Source: Armigeres subalbatus
Taxonomy: Eukaryota; Arthropoda; Insecta; Diptera; Culicidae
Direction: 5' to 3'
NCBI RefSeq assembly: GCF_024139115.2
Contig: NC_085139.1
Coordinates: 144,200,652-144,264,651 of the forward strand
Length of the DNA: 64,000 bases
A model generated the notes under the pieces. It was not told where the DNA came from. It ran no database searches and saw nothing but the letters and a program-made list of their open reading frames with translations. Shown here piece by piece: positions 40,936 to 51,505 of the stretch (the first letter of the stretch is position 1; each line of letters begins with the position of its first letter). The position numbers were made by a program, and so were the translations under genes.

Positions 40936-42009
40936 CGAATTCTGTTAAAAATCTTTATCACAAGGGAATGATCTGTTATATGAGTAAAGAAAATACTTTT
41001 TTTTTCAAGTAATGAATCTTTTCAAGATATTTTTTGTTTGTGGGTGGAACAAAACATCAATTGCCTTCAGTTTGGTTGTCAATTTTAAATGTTTACACAA
41101 AAAACAAAACATTGGAGACATTTTAGCCAAATTTTGTGTGGCGTTAATTATGGATTATCCTCTAAAGTTGATCCATACTGTATTATAATTGCATCATGCA
41201 TAAGTATAAGTATTCAATAGAAGCCGGTCGCTGCCAGGAACGCATATATTCTATTTCGAAACTTGTATTGAAAATTTCTGTAAAATGATTGACAGTATAA
41301 CACACTAACCGTGGTATCAAGTTTCAATTCAATGAAGGATTGCCTCTTCTGCATCACTGGCAGCAGCTTTGTAGTAGCAGAACTGCGCTATGATTGAACG
41401 TAATAAGACAAAGGGTACTGACACCCACAACTGCAGTAGCAATTTCTCTCGCATGCATTAAAAGCCTCATCACACCATATCCCGGTGAGGTTGGTGTGCT
41501 GTCCGCTTCAAACCGACACACCAGCAAAGAGGATCAACAATTTTCAATGCGATTGAACAGTTTATCGGGAAATAAATGAAAATTAAATAGCAATTCTGCG
41601 GTAATGCGGGAACAATAATTTAAAGACCGGATGAAGTTCAATTTTGCAGAAAATTTCGGTGCTGTTGGATGCCGCATACCATCTTTGTCGAAGTGTGAAA
41701 ATGCTGGAAAATAATGAAATCGCTGTAGGTGTCCTAGAAATAGATAGATAGAGATGCATTTCCATTGGGTATGGTGTTGCGATTCGCACGTAACTACCAT
41801 CGGCATCGGACTCACATTTTGCTGTTATCTGCATTAGTGGCACACTGGGTTTTGCTGTGGTATGATGAGTGGAATCCCTCCAGAATCAATTTAAAACATT
41901 AATAATCTTTCCATCTTTGCTACGCTGCGCTTGGATTAAAAAAGATTTTCAGTTTTTGAGGTTGCTGCCATTGCGCTCGTACTTGAAAAGATGCGTCGAC
42001 TGTTTCGTT
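40936..42009. other. Unassigned sequence
   Basis: Overlapping minus-strand frames of 86-93 codons (41534-41843) without recognisable content. Confidence 0.35.
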
Positions 42010-42018
42010 ATTTTAAAC

Positions 42019-42176
42019 GATTGTACGACAATTCCCCGAAAACCAATTCCCCGAATGCAATTTTCCCGAATGCAATTTCCCCGAATAACAATTCTCCGAA
42101 TGTAACATTTCCCCGAATGTAACAATTCCCCGAATGAAACAATTCCTCGATTGTAACATTTCCCCGAATGCTTCTC
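42019..42176 (+). repeat. Left terminal array of the outer element
   Basis: About ten units of CAATTCCCCGAATG / AACATTTCCCCGAATGTA, period 15-19 bp, after the palindromic start ATTGTACGACAAT. Confidence 0.9.
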
Positions 42177-42179
42177 TCT

Positions 42180-42410
42180 TCTTTTTGAGTGCGGCACAAT
42201 GCGATTGGAGGATTTCTGATCCGGAGGTTGCGAGTTCGATTTTTGGTTCGGCTTAGGATGCTTCCGGGTGAGAAGCATTTTCGGCTCTTTGAGCACAGTG
42301 TGTCCATTGCACTTGCCACACAAGACATTCATGCAACTGGCAGGCACGGGAAAGCTTTCAATAACTGTGGAAATGCTAGTAAGTTGAAAAACATCCCAAG
42401 GCGAAGTGAA
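42180..42410 (+). mobile_element. SINE-like segment carried by the outer element
   Basis: GGAGGTTGCGAGTTCGATTT contains a tRNA-type B box. The downstream part (ATAACTGTGGAAATGCTAGT) resembles the 3' region of Feilai-like SINEs. A second copy at the same place in the inner element (43083-43330) shows that the SINE was captured before the family spread. Confidence 0.6.
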
Positions 42411-42419
42411 GAGATATTT

Positions 42420-42900
42420 CTTTCTTTAAATGTATTAGTATCCTTGGTATGATGAATTCATCTGCCCGGTTTAAAGCAAAAGGAAGTGACAATGTCTTCC
42501 TCAAATGAACACATTTGCCCGGTATAAGGCAAAGAGGATAGATAGTCCCTTCTTTAAATGATCCCGTCTACCCGATGTAATGCTAATGGAGGAGATAATG
42601 CCTCTTTTTATAAACTCGTCCATCCAGTATAAAGCGTCTCGAGAAAAAACATCTGTCAATAATAAGGCAAGAAGAGGAGATAATTCGTTCACTATAGGAG
42701 CGTTCTTGCCAGATATAATGAAGGATTGATATGGAGCAATTTTATGTTTCAAAACTGCTGCTATGCTACACTTATCCAAAAAAAAAAGCCAATTATTAGA
42801 ACAATCTGAAAAAAAGTCTAATGCTATTCTGAGAAAATGAATTCGGCACAATGTTTATAAAATATTATACATTCAATACATATTGCTTATATATTTGTTC
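42420..42900 (+). repeat. Degenerate ~65-bp tandem repeats of the outer element, left side
   Basis: Units of the type TTCTTTAAATGA-AC-CATTTGCCCGGTATAAGGCAA-AGGAGATAATG recur several times. The inverse type (CCATTGCCTTA-TCCGGGCAAACGCA) lies at 44470-44760. Confidence 0.65.
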
Positions 42901-42920
42901 CTTATTCTGGCCAAATTGGC

Positions 42921-43072
42921 GATTGTACGACAATTCCCCGAATAACAATTCCCCGAATGCAATTGCCCCGAATGCAATTTCCCCGAATAACAATTCCCCG
43001 AATGTAACAATTCCCCGAATGTAGCAAATCCCCGAATGTAACAATTCCCCGAATGTAACATTTCCCCGAATG
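42921..43072 (+). repeat. Left terminal array of the inner element
   Basis: About nine units with the CCCCGAAT core, ordered like the outer left array. Confidence 0.9.
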
Positions 43073-43082
43073 CATCACCCTT

Positions 43083-43330
43083 CTTTTTGAGTGCGGCACA
43101 AGGTGATAAGAAATGCGAGCAAAGGCGTATGATTGCCGATTCGGAGGTTGCGAGTTCGATTCTATGGTCAGCCTAAGATCCCTTAGGGTGAGATGCATTT
43201 TGGCTCCTTGTGCACAGTGTATCCATTGTACTTGCTACACAAGACAATCATTCAACTGGCAGGTACGGGGAAGCTTTCAATAACTGTGTAAATAATAATA
43301 GAAAACTAAGTTGGAAAACAGCCCAAGTTT
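43083..43330 (+). mobile_element. SINE-like segment carried by the inner element
   Basis: GGAGGTTGCGAGTTCGATTC with a good B box, then the same 3' part as the outer copy (GTGTATCCATTGTACTTGCT, ATAACTGTGTAAATAATAAT). Confidence 0.65.
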
Positions 43331-43334
43331 CAGA

Positions 43335-44235
43335 TATAATGTAGAACAATTGAAGATGAAGACAATGTGCTGAAAGAAGGCAATGCTTTCTTTGAATGAA
43401 CGCATTTGGTCTGTATAAGACGAAGTGAGGAGATAATGCTTTCTTTAAATAAATAAGTTTGCTCGGTATGATGAACGCATCTGCCCGGTTTAAAGCCAAG
43501 GGAATGTCTTCTTAAAATGAACCCGTCTGTCCAATATAAGACGACGGTAGGAGATAATGCTTTCTTTAAATGATAGCATCGCCCGGTATTTGGGAAAAGG
43601 AAGTGATAAAGTCTTCCTCAAATAAACACATTTGCCCGGTATAAGGCAAAGAGGATAGATAGCCCCTTCTTTAAATGAACTCGTTTGTCTGGAATAAAGT
43701 GAAAACATGAGACAACGCCTTCTTTAAATCACCGAACAGACGCGGTGTAATGAGAATGGGGCAGATAATGCCTTCTTTTTTCAAGAATAGACCACATCCC
43801 CCATTATCATATTCAGGGCATATACATTTTATAAAAGAACAAATATTAACATTAGTTATTTGGTGAAACACCCACTGAAGAAGGACACATTTACCATTGC
43901 ATTATTCCGAGCAGATGCATTCTTTTTAAAGAAGGATTCACATGCACCATTGGGCAAACGCATTATTTTCGTTTACAATAATTCACATCTACTATTGCCT
44001 TATATCTGTGAAGAAGGTATATACAGGAACGAAATTTTATTCCGAAGATAGTTAAAATATTTACCAAAAGGCTTTCAATCGGACTTGCAGTTTGACTCTA
44101 TTTTAGAAAAAAAAACTTCCTTAGAAAACACTGTATTTTGATATCTTTATAGTTCAACAACACATCTTGGAAGATCAACTACATCAAATACTATCAAAGG
44201 CTATTCAGCTGATAATCTCCAGACAAGAGGTATTT
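43335..44235. repeat. Inner element body: ~65-bp repeats in inverted arrangement
   Basis: From 43370 to 43790, units of the type AATGAACNCATTTGCCCGGT run on the plus strand. From 43870 to 43960 the inverse type (CATTTACCATTGCATTATTC) appears. The two halves can fold on each other. Confidence 0.6.
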
Positions 44236-44389
44236 TATTTTCGGGGAATTGTTCCATTCGGGGAAATGTTACATTCGGGGAATTGTTACATTCGGGGAAA
44301 TTGCATTCGGGGAATTGTTACATTCGGGGAAATTACATTCGGGGAAATTGCATTCGGGGAATTGGTTTTCGGGGAATTGTCGTACAATC
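44236..44389 (-). repeat. Right terminal array of the inner element (inverted)
   Basis: TTCGGGGAATTG / TTCGGGGAAATTGCA units, the inverse of 42921-43072, ending at TTGTCGTACAATC. Confidence 0.9.
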
Positions 44390-45304
44390 CAAATTGGCAT
44401 CAAAATAAGAGAGCACATTAATCCTTATTATCATTCTCAATTCATTCATATTTGCATTATTTCGAGCTAACGCCCATTTCTGAAGAAGAGACCACATCTA
44501 CCCTTGCCTTACTTCGTGAAAATGATTTCTTTTTAAGAATGGATTACATCCATATTATCTTATTTCGGGTAGATACGTGTTATTAAAGATAGAATAATAA
44601 CAATAATAATCTGGGGAAACACTCCCTAAAGAAGCGACGCATTTACCATTGCATTAGTCCGAGCAAATGCATTATTTTTAAAGAAGGAATCACATTCACC
44701 ATTGCCTTAGTCCGGGCAAACGCAATATTTTTGTTTAAAAGAATTCACATCAACCATTGCATTGCCTCAAACTTCTTAAGAAGGTATTTACAGGACAGAA
44801 GTTTAATTTCGAATGTAAAAAAATATTTACCAAAAACGCTTTCAATCGGAATTGCCGTTTGCGATTCTGCTTTTTAAAAAACACAGCCGTTGTTCGACTA
44901 TTATAGATCGAAAAGCACCTTGGAAATCATTCTACCCTGATATTTTTATAATTTAAAAACACATCTTGGAGAATCAAGAGCATCTAATACCACGAAAGAA
45001 TATTGAGCTAATAAACGTAGCATAGTTACGGTGTACTTTGTAGATTGGACACTAGTGATACTCATGTTTTTCTTTTGAAATCCTTATTCAAATTGCTATC
45101 GAAAATCAAGGAAGGTATGATGCTTGATTTCAATCTAGGATAAAAACCACGAAAGCGAGGATTACTACTACTGGCCACGCCCATCTTCACCAAAGGATAT
45201 TACGCTAGTAATGTCCAATAAGACACACTTGAACGTATCTTTAAACGCTGCTTTTTTCTCAGACACATACAGTCGATTGCGGAGATGTGTTTGTAAGCGG
45301 TACT

Positions 45305-45444
45305 ATGTTTTCGGGGAGTAGTTCCATTCGGGGAAATGTTACATTCGGGGAATTGTTACATTCGGGGAAATTGCATTCGGGGAATTGTTACATTCGGGGA
45401 AATTGCATTCGGGGAATTGGTTTTCGGGGAATTGTCGTACAATC
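45305..45444 (-). repeat. Right terminal array of the outer element (inverted)
   Basis: Same unit order as 44236-44389 but ten-odd bases shorter, ending at TTGTCGTACAATC. Confidence 0.9.
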
Positions 45445-45453
45445 ATTTTGAAC

Positions 45454-45820
45454 AACTTATCACCGTGTCTACCAGAAATGACAGATTCTAGTAGGGTAAA
45501 AGATCCAATAGTGGAGGAACTAAGCACCTTCCAACGCTATTTGATCCCATGCACTAAATCTATACTTCATTTTGCTTACCTTGAAAGTGAGTATGAAAGC
45601 TCTTTTAGCTTTATTTTGCAGAAAATGTGTTGAAGTTGCCACAGAATCCAGCCTTACTACATAACACCAATTCTCCAATTTCTGGTACATTGTTCCAATA
45701 GTTGCGGTATTCCAGAACTCATGTTTCTATAGTTGCGATCAATTGGAACACTACCGCAATTATTGGTACAAGGGTGAGGAAAAATAAGGAATTTCAAGTT
45801 GTTTGCTTCTATTTCGTGTT
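45454..45820. other. Unassigned; contains a ~90-bp inverted repeat
   Basis: GTTCCAATAGTTGCGGTA (about 45690) is partly inverted at ACCGCAATTATTGGTAC (about 45755). Probably a small MITE remnant. Confidence 0.4.
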
Positions 45821-45821
45821 G

Positions 45822-46400
45822 TTTTTTTAATCTTTATTAATGTGTTTTTTTAATCTACAGATTAAGTTCAACACCGGATGAAAGGGAGCTTGAGGAGATC
45901 CCTTTGCGGGCCAACCTTGGGTCCCGCCGATGGTGATAAAGCAGAGCTTCATTAAGGAGAGGGCCGGCCGGAGGGGCCGCCCTGCGTGCCAACCAAGGGC
46001 ATCGCCAGTTGACATTTTGATATTACTAAAGACTAATTAAATCTAACACTTTAAAAACTTTGAATAATGGTAAGAAGAAAATAGAAAAGATTCACAGTTG
46101 AGACAATTAAAAATTAAATGATGACACTACACAAAAAAAAAACAAGTTAAAACCAAGTTCCGAAGTGGATAGGGTCTTTTCCCGGAGTAGGTACTCCTGT
46201 GATGGTTGATGTCCTGCTCTGCTCTCCTCCGAGTACTGCCTTTCGGTGGTTCCTGGTGAGTTTTCAAATCCTGAGTGCGCTGTTCTCCGGTGGTGCCTAT
46301 TTGGCTGAAGGATGGGGGTTTAGATTGGACTGCCATATATGTTCCCATTTTATCAGCCATTTTCTGCCTTATTTAATCCTTTAGTAAAATTCAGTCCTTT
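45822..46400 (-). mobile_element. 3' end of a retroelement on the minus strand
   Basis: The left edge TTTTTTTAATCTTTATTAAT is the same 3' terminus (inverted, with AATAAAG signal) as in the two micro-retrocopies. The rest reads on the minus strand with a short frame (46360-46127, 77 codons) that starts M-A-D-K-M-G-T-Y-M-A. TTTCGTGTTG (45813) and TTTCGTTTG (46398) could be a degraded target duplication. Confidence 0.5.
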
Positions 46401-46860
46401 CGTTTGAAAGGTTCGAATGCCATTTGAAAATTTGGCAAAATTCAGAATCCGAATTTTTCGGAAGGAATCTTATTTTTCCCGGACGTGGGTAACTTTTGAG
46501 AAACCTTGGTAAAAAGGTGGAAAAGGTGGCTCGATAACATGGCAGATGTCGTTAATAAAAAAATGGCTGGGAACAAAAAAGAGGCTGAAGCCCCTGTCGT
46601 ATCAAAACTTTTTTTCCAACGCCGCGAAAAACACCGAATAAAAATTGTGCACCAAATGAACGTCTAGCTCTCGCGAAAGTCGTACACAGAATGACGTCCC
46701 TCTCTTTTTCTCGCTTGTTGAGTATTTCCGGTGAGTCTCCGCAAAACTTAACGTTTTGCAATTGCGTTTTCACCAAACCAGCTGTCATGTTCCAATCTCG
46801 ATTCTTTTTTTTTCCAAACTGTGCTGCCAGTTTACTTTTCTCTACGACAATTGATAGATT
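46401..46860. other. Unassigned sequence
   Basis: A minus-strand frame of 107 codons (46552-46875) has no recognisable content. Confidence 0.35.
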
Positions 46861-47071
46861 CTTATAAATATTCAATCTGCTTTACTACAGCCCCCTCAGC
46901 TGAACTAAAAGGGGGTTCACTTATATCCGAAGAAGGCCCGTTCGCCTTAGGCAAAAGTCCAAATCTATATTGTGTAGTACAGACCTGCATCCTTCAGGAA
47001 GCAAAAGAGTGCAGCCGTCATAGCTTCATCAGCAGCTAGCGCATCCCGGATGCTAGCTGGAATACCATAAT

Positions 47072-48157
47072 TTACTTACTTACTTATGGATCCTGTACAC
47101 CTCCGGTGGTGCAAAGGGCCGACTTGAAAGATCTCCATCCTGAGCGATGCCCGGCTATCGCTTTAACCTGTTGCCAGGTTAGATTTCGGTCGACTTCTTT
47201 TATTTCTTTATTGAGGCTTCGCCGCCATCTGCCTCTGCTGCGATGTCCCGCTGGGTTCCAGTCTAATGCTTGCTTACAGATTTCGTTTCCGCCCCTACGT
47301 AGAGTGTGGCCGACCCAGCCCCACTTCCGATCCCGAATTTCTGTTGTTATCGGCCTCTGGTGACAACGACGATGGAGCTCGTTGTTTGAGATCCAGTTGT
47401 GAGGCCACCAGGCCCGAATTATATACCGCAGGCATCTGTTAATGAACACCTGCAGCCGTTGAGTGTTCTCCACTGATACACACCATGTTTCGCTAGCGTA
47501 TAACAGCACAGATTTCACGTTAGAGTTGAAAATTCGTATTTTGGTGCGTTCACATATCTGCCTGTTTTTCCAGATATTTCTTAAACTCGCAAAGGCAGCC
47601 CTTGCTTTCTTGATCCGTGCGCCTATGTCGATCTTGGTACCGCCGTCTGACGCCATTTGGCTACCAAGATATTGGAAGCTTTCAACATTCTCCACTGGTT
47701 GCCCGGCTACTGTGAAACTGGAAGGAGTCACCGTGTTTACATCCAACGATTTGGTTTTGTTGACGTTGATGACTAAACCTGCCGAGGAGGAGCGCTCGGC
47801 AAGGTCGTTGAGCTTACTCTGCATATCAGAGCGCCGTTGCGCGAGTAGTGCAACGTCATCCGCCAATTCGAAGTCGTTTAGGTGCTCCATGGTTATAGGC
47901 TGCCATAACAGCCCGCGGTTTGGTTCACGGTCAATCGCATCTACCAGAATCTCATCGATTACGATGAGGAACAGTAACGGTGATAGAATACATCCTTGCC
48001 TCACACCAGCTACGACCCGGATAGGGTCGGACAGGACCCCATTGTGCAGCACTCTACACGAAAAGGCCTCGTACTGTGCTTCGATGAGGCCGATGATTTT
48101 CTCAGGAACCCCCTTGCGTCTCAGGGCGCCCCACATATTCTCGTGATTGAGATGGTC
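47072..48157 (-). mobile_element. LINE 2: 5'-truncated, (AAGT)n tail, perfect 12-bp target duplication
   Basis: GAATACCATAAT flanks it at 47060-47071 and 48158-48169. The 3' tail reads TTTACTTACTTACTTA on the plus strand (about 47071-47086). Coding covers RT from before the catalytic motif to the C-terminus. A related plus-strand fragment is at 51695-51960. Confidence 0.9.
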
Positions 48158-48364
48158 GAATACCATAATGGGGTGGTCGAATTTCGGGCACCTGCATACA
48201 AAATGCTCGACGCTGTTGCTAACCTCGCAATAGTCACATTCCGAGCGGAAAGGGCCCCCACCGAAGTTGTGGGAGACCCTGGTATGCCCGGTCCGGAGTC
48301 CGGATATGATGGTCTGCTGTTTTTGCGAGGTCAGGTCATGCCAGGCATCAGTGGTGCCTTTCAC
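47084..48364 (-). CDS. Chimeric 426-codon ORF: LINE 1 C-terminal finger fused to LINE 2 reverse transcriptase
   Basis: The ORF is intact from ATG (48364) to stop (47084). About the first 65 codons are LINE 1: L-R-T-G-H-T-R-V-S-H-N-F and C-D-Y-C...H-F-V-C-R-C-P, a C-x2-C...H-x3-C finger of I/R1-type elements. Beyond the 12-bp duplication the protein is LINE 2: V-R-Q-G-C-I-L-S-P-L-L, L-A-D-D-V-A-L-L with both catalytic aspartates, Y-L-G-S-Q-M, L-L-Y-A-S-E-T-W and the basic C-terminus with R-K-W-G-W-V-G-H-T-L-R. RT domains before the palm are missing, so the protein is unlikely to be an active polymerase. The open frame across the junction may be chance. The clade of LINE 2 is uncertain (RTE-like). 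Confidence 0.85.
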   Translation of the reverse strand: MKGTTDAWHDLTSQKQQTIISGLRTGHTRVSHNFGGGPFRSECDYCEVSNSVEHFVCRCPKFDHPIMVFDHLNHENMWGALRRKGVPEKIIGLIEAQYEAFSCRVLHNGVLSDPIRVVAGVRQGCILSPLLFLIVIDEILVDAIDREPNRGLLWQPITMEHLNDFELADDVALLAQRRSDMQSKLNDLAERSSSAGLVINVNKTKSLDVNTVTPSSFTVAGQPVENVESFQYLGSQMASDGGTKIDIGARIKKARAAFASLRNIWKNRQICERTKIRIFNSNVKSVLLYASETWCVSVENTQRLQVFINRCLRYIIRAWWPHNWISNNELHRRCHQRPITTEIRDRKWGWVGHTLRRGGNEICKQALDWNPAGHRSRGRWRRSLNKEIKEVDRNLTWQQVKAIAGHRSGWRSFKSALCTTGGVQDP

Positions 48365-49256
48365 CTTCCTTAGGGGTAGGACGTTGTTGCTGTTCCAAGC
48401 CCGAGCCCAGTCCTGGCCGACGACACTTTTTGTCTATTTTTTAACGTCGGCCAGCGGGACGGAACGGGTATAGGGCAAGCCTTCATGCCCAACGCAGGCG
48501 AGGGCGTCAGCTTCCACATTTCCCCTAATGCGCAAAGGCCGGGAATCCAGGCGAAACAGGTGTCTGGTGCCATACCTGCAAGGATTCCTTGGATCCACGG
48601 GTGCTTTGGTGTGTGGCTTTGGAGGGCAGCCACCATACTGGCCGAGTCCGTAAGGATCGCAATTGGTTTGTCTGCTGGAAGGGTGGCGGCGACGAAAATG
48701 CTTGCAGCTTCGGCGGAAAATACGCTGGCTAGATTGGTGCGCGGCGATGGAGTTTTCGGTTTTGACGGAAGGCATTGACCAGCTTCTTGCTCCGTGCCAG
48801 TGGACCCGCGCCACGGGGGGGGGAAGCTTGGTGCCGGCCACGCTTCTAAGGATCCGGTCAGCCTCGTCGAGGAGAGGGATCCCGTACTCTCCTAATGTCA
48901 CCGCAGCATAGGAAGCTGCCTTGCAGCAGATGGTCGTGAGGACTCTGTGCCGGAAAGGGATGATCCCGGCTTCGACACAAGCTGCTTCAGCTGGAAGGAA
49001 GGAGACCGGAAGCCAGTCGGACGTAGCTGTTGAAAACTGGGGACAGCACGCTAACGAGGTCCCTTCGCGCAGAACAGGTCAGCTCTAACCCATGTGGCAG
49101 GCGACTATCGATGGTTGCTTGGCCTATACTTAGCCTGGTGTGCCGTTTGTTGGTACGGTGTTTAGCGGCCAGAGTTTTCATCAGGCTGATTCGCGGCTTA
49201 CAGGCCACCTTCACAGCCCGGAAGTGTGGTAGGAAAACCATCCATAAATTACGCAA
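48365..49256 (-). pseudogene. LINE 1 RNase H and neighbouring region
   Basis: Overlapping minus frames (48901-48434, 48636-48370) together read A-I-L-T-D-S-A-S-M-V-A-A-L, F-x-W-I-P-G-x-C-G-I-R-G-N-V-E-A-D-A-L-A and S-V-P-L-A-D-V-K-K, an RNase H fold as in I-, R1- and LOA-type LINEs. 49256-48987 holds the end of the RT connection region. Frameshifts and a stop after A-D-V-K-K disable it. Confidence 0.75.
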
Positions 49257-49826
49257 TACTTAGCTAGGAGGAATTTGCGAGAAGTATGACGATCCATGCA
49301 TGTTTAGCAGTCTCATTCAAAAAGAATAACATAGGGGAGACGAAATGGCCAATTTTGCGTTACGTGATTAATAATTTTTTCCTAAGGAAAGTTCCTTTGA
49401 TTACTTTACGTAAAATCTAGTTAATTTTTACATCTCTCCTTATTTGTATATAAAACCAAAATCGGAGCGGTTTTTTTGTTCGTTCACACTTCTTGGACTC
49501 CCTTCCCTTTTTCAGCGATACATAATTTAAAAATATTCCAAAATATACTTTAAATAAACCTCAATTAAATTTTATGAATTCTTGACATATGATTGGAAAA
49601 TTGCGTAGTCCTGTCCCACTGGTTCGGTAAGAGTGCGTTTTTCAGGTGTCTTGCAATAAGCGTTCTACTAAAACAAATTTCAATAATTTCAATTTTTTTA
49701 CCGCTGGTTAACATATAGCTAGAGCATACAAACCGTGGATTTGATATGCAGAAGCTTGCTTCATAAGGGCTACATGTTCGATTGAAAACTATTTGCGTAT
49801 TTTTGCCCTAATCAACTCTAGTGTCG
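49257..49826. other. Unassigned AT-rich sequence
   Basis: Nothing recognised. Confidence 0.4.
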
Positions 49827-50103
49827 GGCTCTGCTTAGCCGTGCGGTACGACGCGCGGCTACAAAGCAAGACCATACTGAGGGTGGCTGGGTTCGATTCC
49901 TGGTGCCGGTCTTTCGGATTGGAAATTGTCTCGACTTCCCTGGGAATAAAAGTATCATCGTGTTAGCCACATGATATACGAATGCAAAAATGGTAACCTG
50001 GCTTAGAAACCTCGCGGCTAATAACTGTGGAAGTGCTTAATGAACACTAAGCTGCGAGGCGGCTCGGTCCCAGTTTGGGGATGTAATGCCAATAAGAAGA
50101 GGA
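49827..50103 (+). mobile_element. tRNA-derived SINE, probably Feilai
   Basis: GGGCTCTGCTTAGCCGTGCG carries an A-box-like TTAGCCGTGCGG. About 50 bp on, GGTTCGATTCC is a canonical B box. The body (GGAAATTGTCTCGACTTCCC, ATAACTGTGGAAGTGCTTAA, CACTAAGCTGCGAGGCGGCT) ends with CAATAAGAAGAGG. Feilai is the described tRNA-related SINE of Aedes aegypti; I identify it from memory of the family, not from a search. Confidence 0.8.
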
Positions 50104-50379
50104 ATAGAACTGTAGTGTCGGCATGTTTGTTAATTAACCGTCAGGTGTTCGCTCTGGATCCAAAAAAAACCGCAATTCTTGGTACTTCAACTGGCTAAAC
50201 AAATAGTCGTCCGACAGGGCCACACCCTGCGGAGTTCAGTTGCGACTGTTCGATAATGGAAACTTTATTTCCATCACTCAACTCGTTCGAACTGCTTCTA
50301 GCTTCCGACCTTTAGGACGTGGGTTGCTCCCCGGTTCTCTGTGTTCACAAACGAGGAAAGATTTTTATGATAGCAATCT
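50104..50379. other. Unassigned short interval
   Basis: Nothing recognised between the SINE and the polypurine tract. Confidence 0.4.
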
Positions 50380-51505
50380 TGCAATGGGAAGAAGGAAGAA
50401 AGAAGCAGAAAGAAGAAAGATGGAATAAGTGGGAAGGAAGCAGAAGAAGGAAGAAGGGAGAAGAAAGAAGGAAGAAGGGAAAAGGGTGAAGGAAGAAGTA
50501 AGAAGAAAAAAGAAAGAAGGAAAAAGGGAGAAGGAAAAAGGAAGAAGGAAGAAAGAAGAAGGAAGAAGGACGAAGAGAGAAGGAAGAAGGAAGAAGGAAG
50601 TAGGAAGAAGGAAGAAGAAATGAGGAAGGAGGAAGATGGAAAAAGGAAGAAGGACGTAGGAAGAAGGAAGATAGAAAAAAGAAGAAAGCAAGAAGGAAGA
50701 AGAAAGAAGACATATGGAAGAAGTAAAAGGAAGAAGAAGATGAAGAAGGCTGTAGGAAGAAGGAATAAGGAAGAAGGAAGGAGACTGAAAAAAAGAAGGA
50801 ATAGAGAAGAAGGAAGAAGGAAGAAGGAAGCAGGAAGAAAGAAGAAGGAAGAAAGAAGGAAGAAGAAACAAGGGAGAAGGAAGTAAGAGGAATGAAGTTA
50901 GGGAGAAGGAAGAAGGAAGAAAGAAGGAAGAAGGAAGAAGGGAGAAAGGAGAAGGAAGAAGGAAGAAGGGAGAAGGAAGAAGGAAGAAGGAATAAGAAAA
51001 AGGAAGAAGGAGGAAGGAAGAAGGAAGAAATAAAAAGAAATAAGGGAGAAGAAAGAAGAGAGAATGAAGAAGGAAGAAGGAAGAAGAAAGAAGGAATAAG
51101 AAAGAAGGAAAAAGGAATAAGGGAGAATAAAGAAAGAAGAAGGAAGAAGAAAGAAGGGAGAAGGTAGCAGGAAGAAGGAAGAAACGAGAAGGAAGAAGTA
51201 AGAAGGAAGAAGGAAGAAGGAGGAAGGGAGAATGAAGAAGGAAGAAGGAAGAAGGAAGAAGGAAAAAGGAAGAAGGAAGAAGGAGGAAGGAAGAAAGAAG
51301 AAGGAGGAAGGAAGAATGAAGAAGGAAGAAGGAAGAATGAAGAAGGAAGAAGGAAGAACGAAGAAGAAAGAACGAAGAAAGAAGAAGGAAGAAGGAAGAA
51401 GGAAGAAGGAAGTAGGAAGAAGGAAGAAGGAAGAAGGAAGAAGGAAGAAGGAAGAAGGAAGAAGGAAGAAGGAAGAACGAAGAAGGAAGATGGAAAAAAG
51501 AACTA
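50380..51505. repeat. GGAAGAA polypurine satellite, ~1.1 kb
   Basis: Uninterrupted variants of GGAAGAA / GGAGAAGGAAGAA on the plus strand, more than 95% purine. The open frames of up to 382 codons on either strand are artefacts of composition. It runs straight into CTACTTCTCATTACTAACTA and a GGCC-type array, so it is probably the expanded internal minisatellite of that fold-back family. Confidence 0.9.

Larger units (their letters stand above)
42921..44389. mobile_element. Inner fold-back transposon, same family, perfect 9-bp target duplication
   Basis: Starts GATTGTACGACAATTCCCCG and ends with its inverse at 44389. CAAATTGGC flanks both sides exactly (42912-42920 and 44390-44398). It is 1469 bp long. 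The right body (43990-44240) is homologous to the outer element at 44770-45010 (AAATATTTACCAAAA, GCTTTCAATCGGA, CAACACATCTTGGA), proving two copies of one family. Confidence 0.92.
42019..45444. mobile_element. Outer fold-back transposon with CCCCGAAT-array termini
   Basis: Starts GATTGTACGACAATTCCCCG and ends with the exact inverted sequence at 45444. The flanks ATTTTAAAC (42010-42018) and ATTTTGAAC (45445-45453) are a 9-bp target duplication with one change. Without the inner copy (42921-44389) it is about 1.95 kb: left array, SINE-like segment, ~65-bp repeats, unique part, right array inverted. There is no transposase. Confidence 0.9.
46861..49256 (-). mobile_element. I/R1-type LINE 1, minus strand, interrupted by LINE 2
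   Basis: Outside the insert 47072-48157, minus-strand sequence from 49256 down to 48170 holds coding remnants of a LINE with an RNase H domain, and 47059 down to about 46861 is its likely 3' part. The break is exact: GAATACCATAAT occurs on both sides of LINE 2. Confidence 0.7.

Noticed and set aside
42019..43072. CRISPR-like spacing of short repeats and spacers
   Set aside because: Repeats are only about 10 bp, degenerate and of uneven period, they occur as inverted pairs at transposon ends, and the genome is eukaryotic.
49827..49930. tRNA gene (A and B boxes present)
   Set aside because: Body and tail are those of a dispersed SINE, and a second partial copy lies at 33717-33852.
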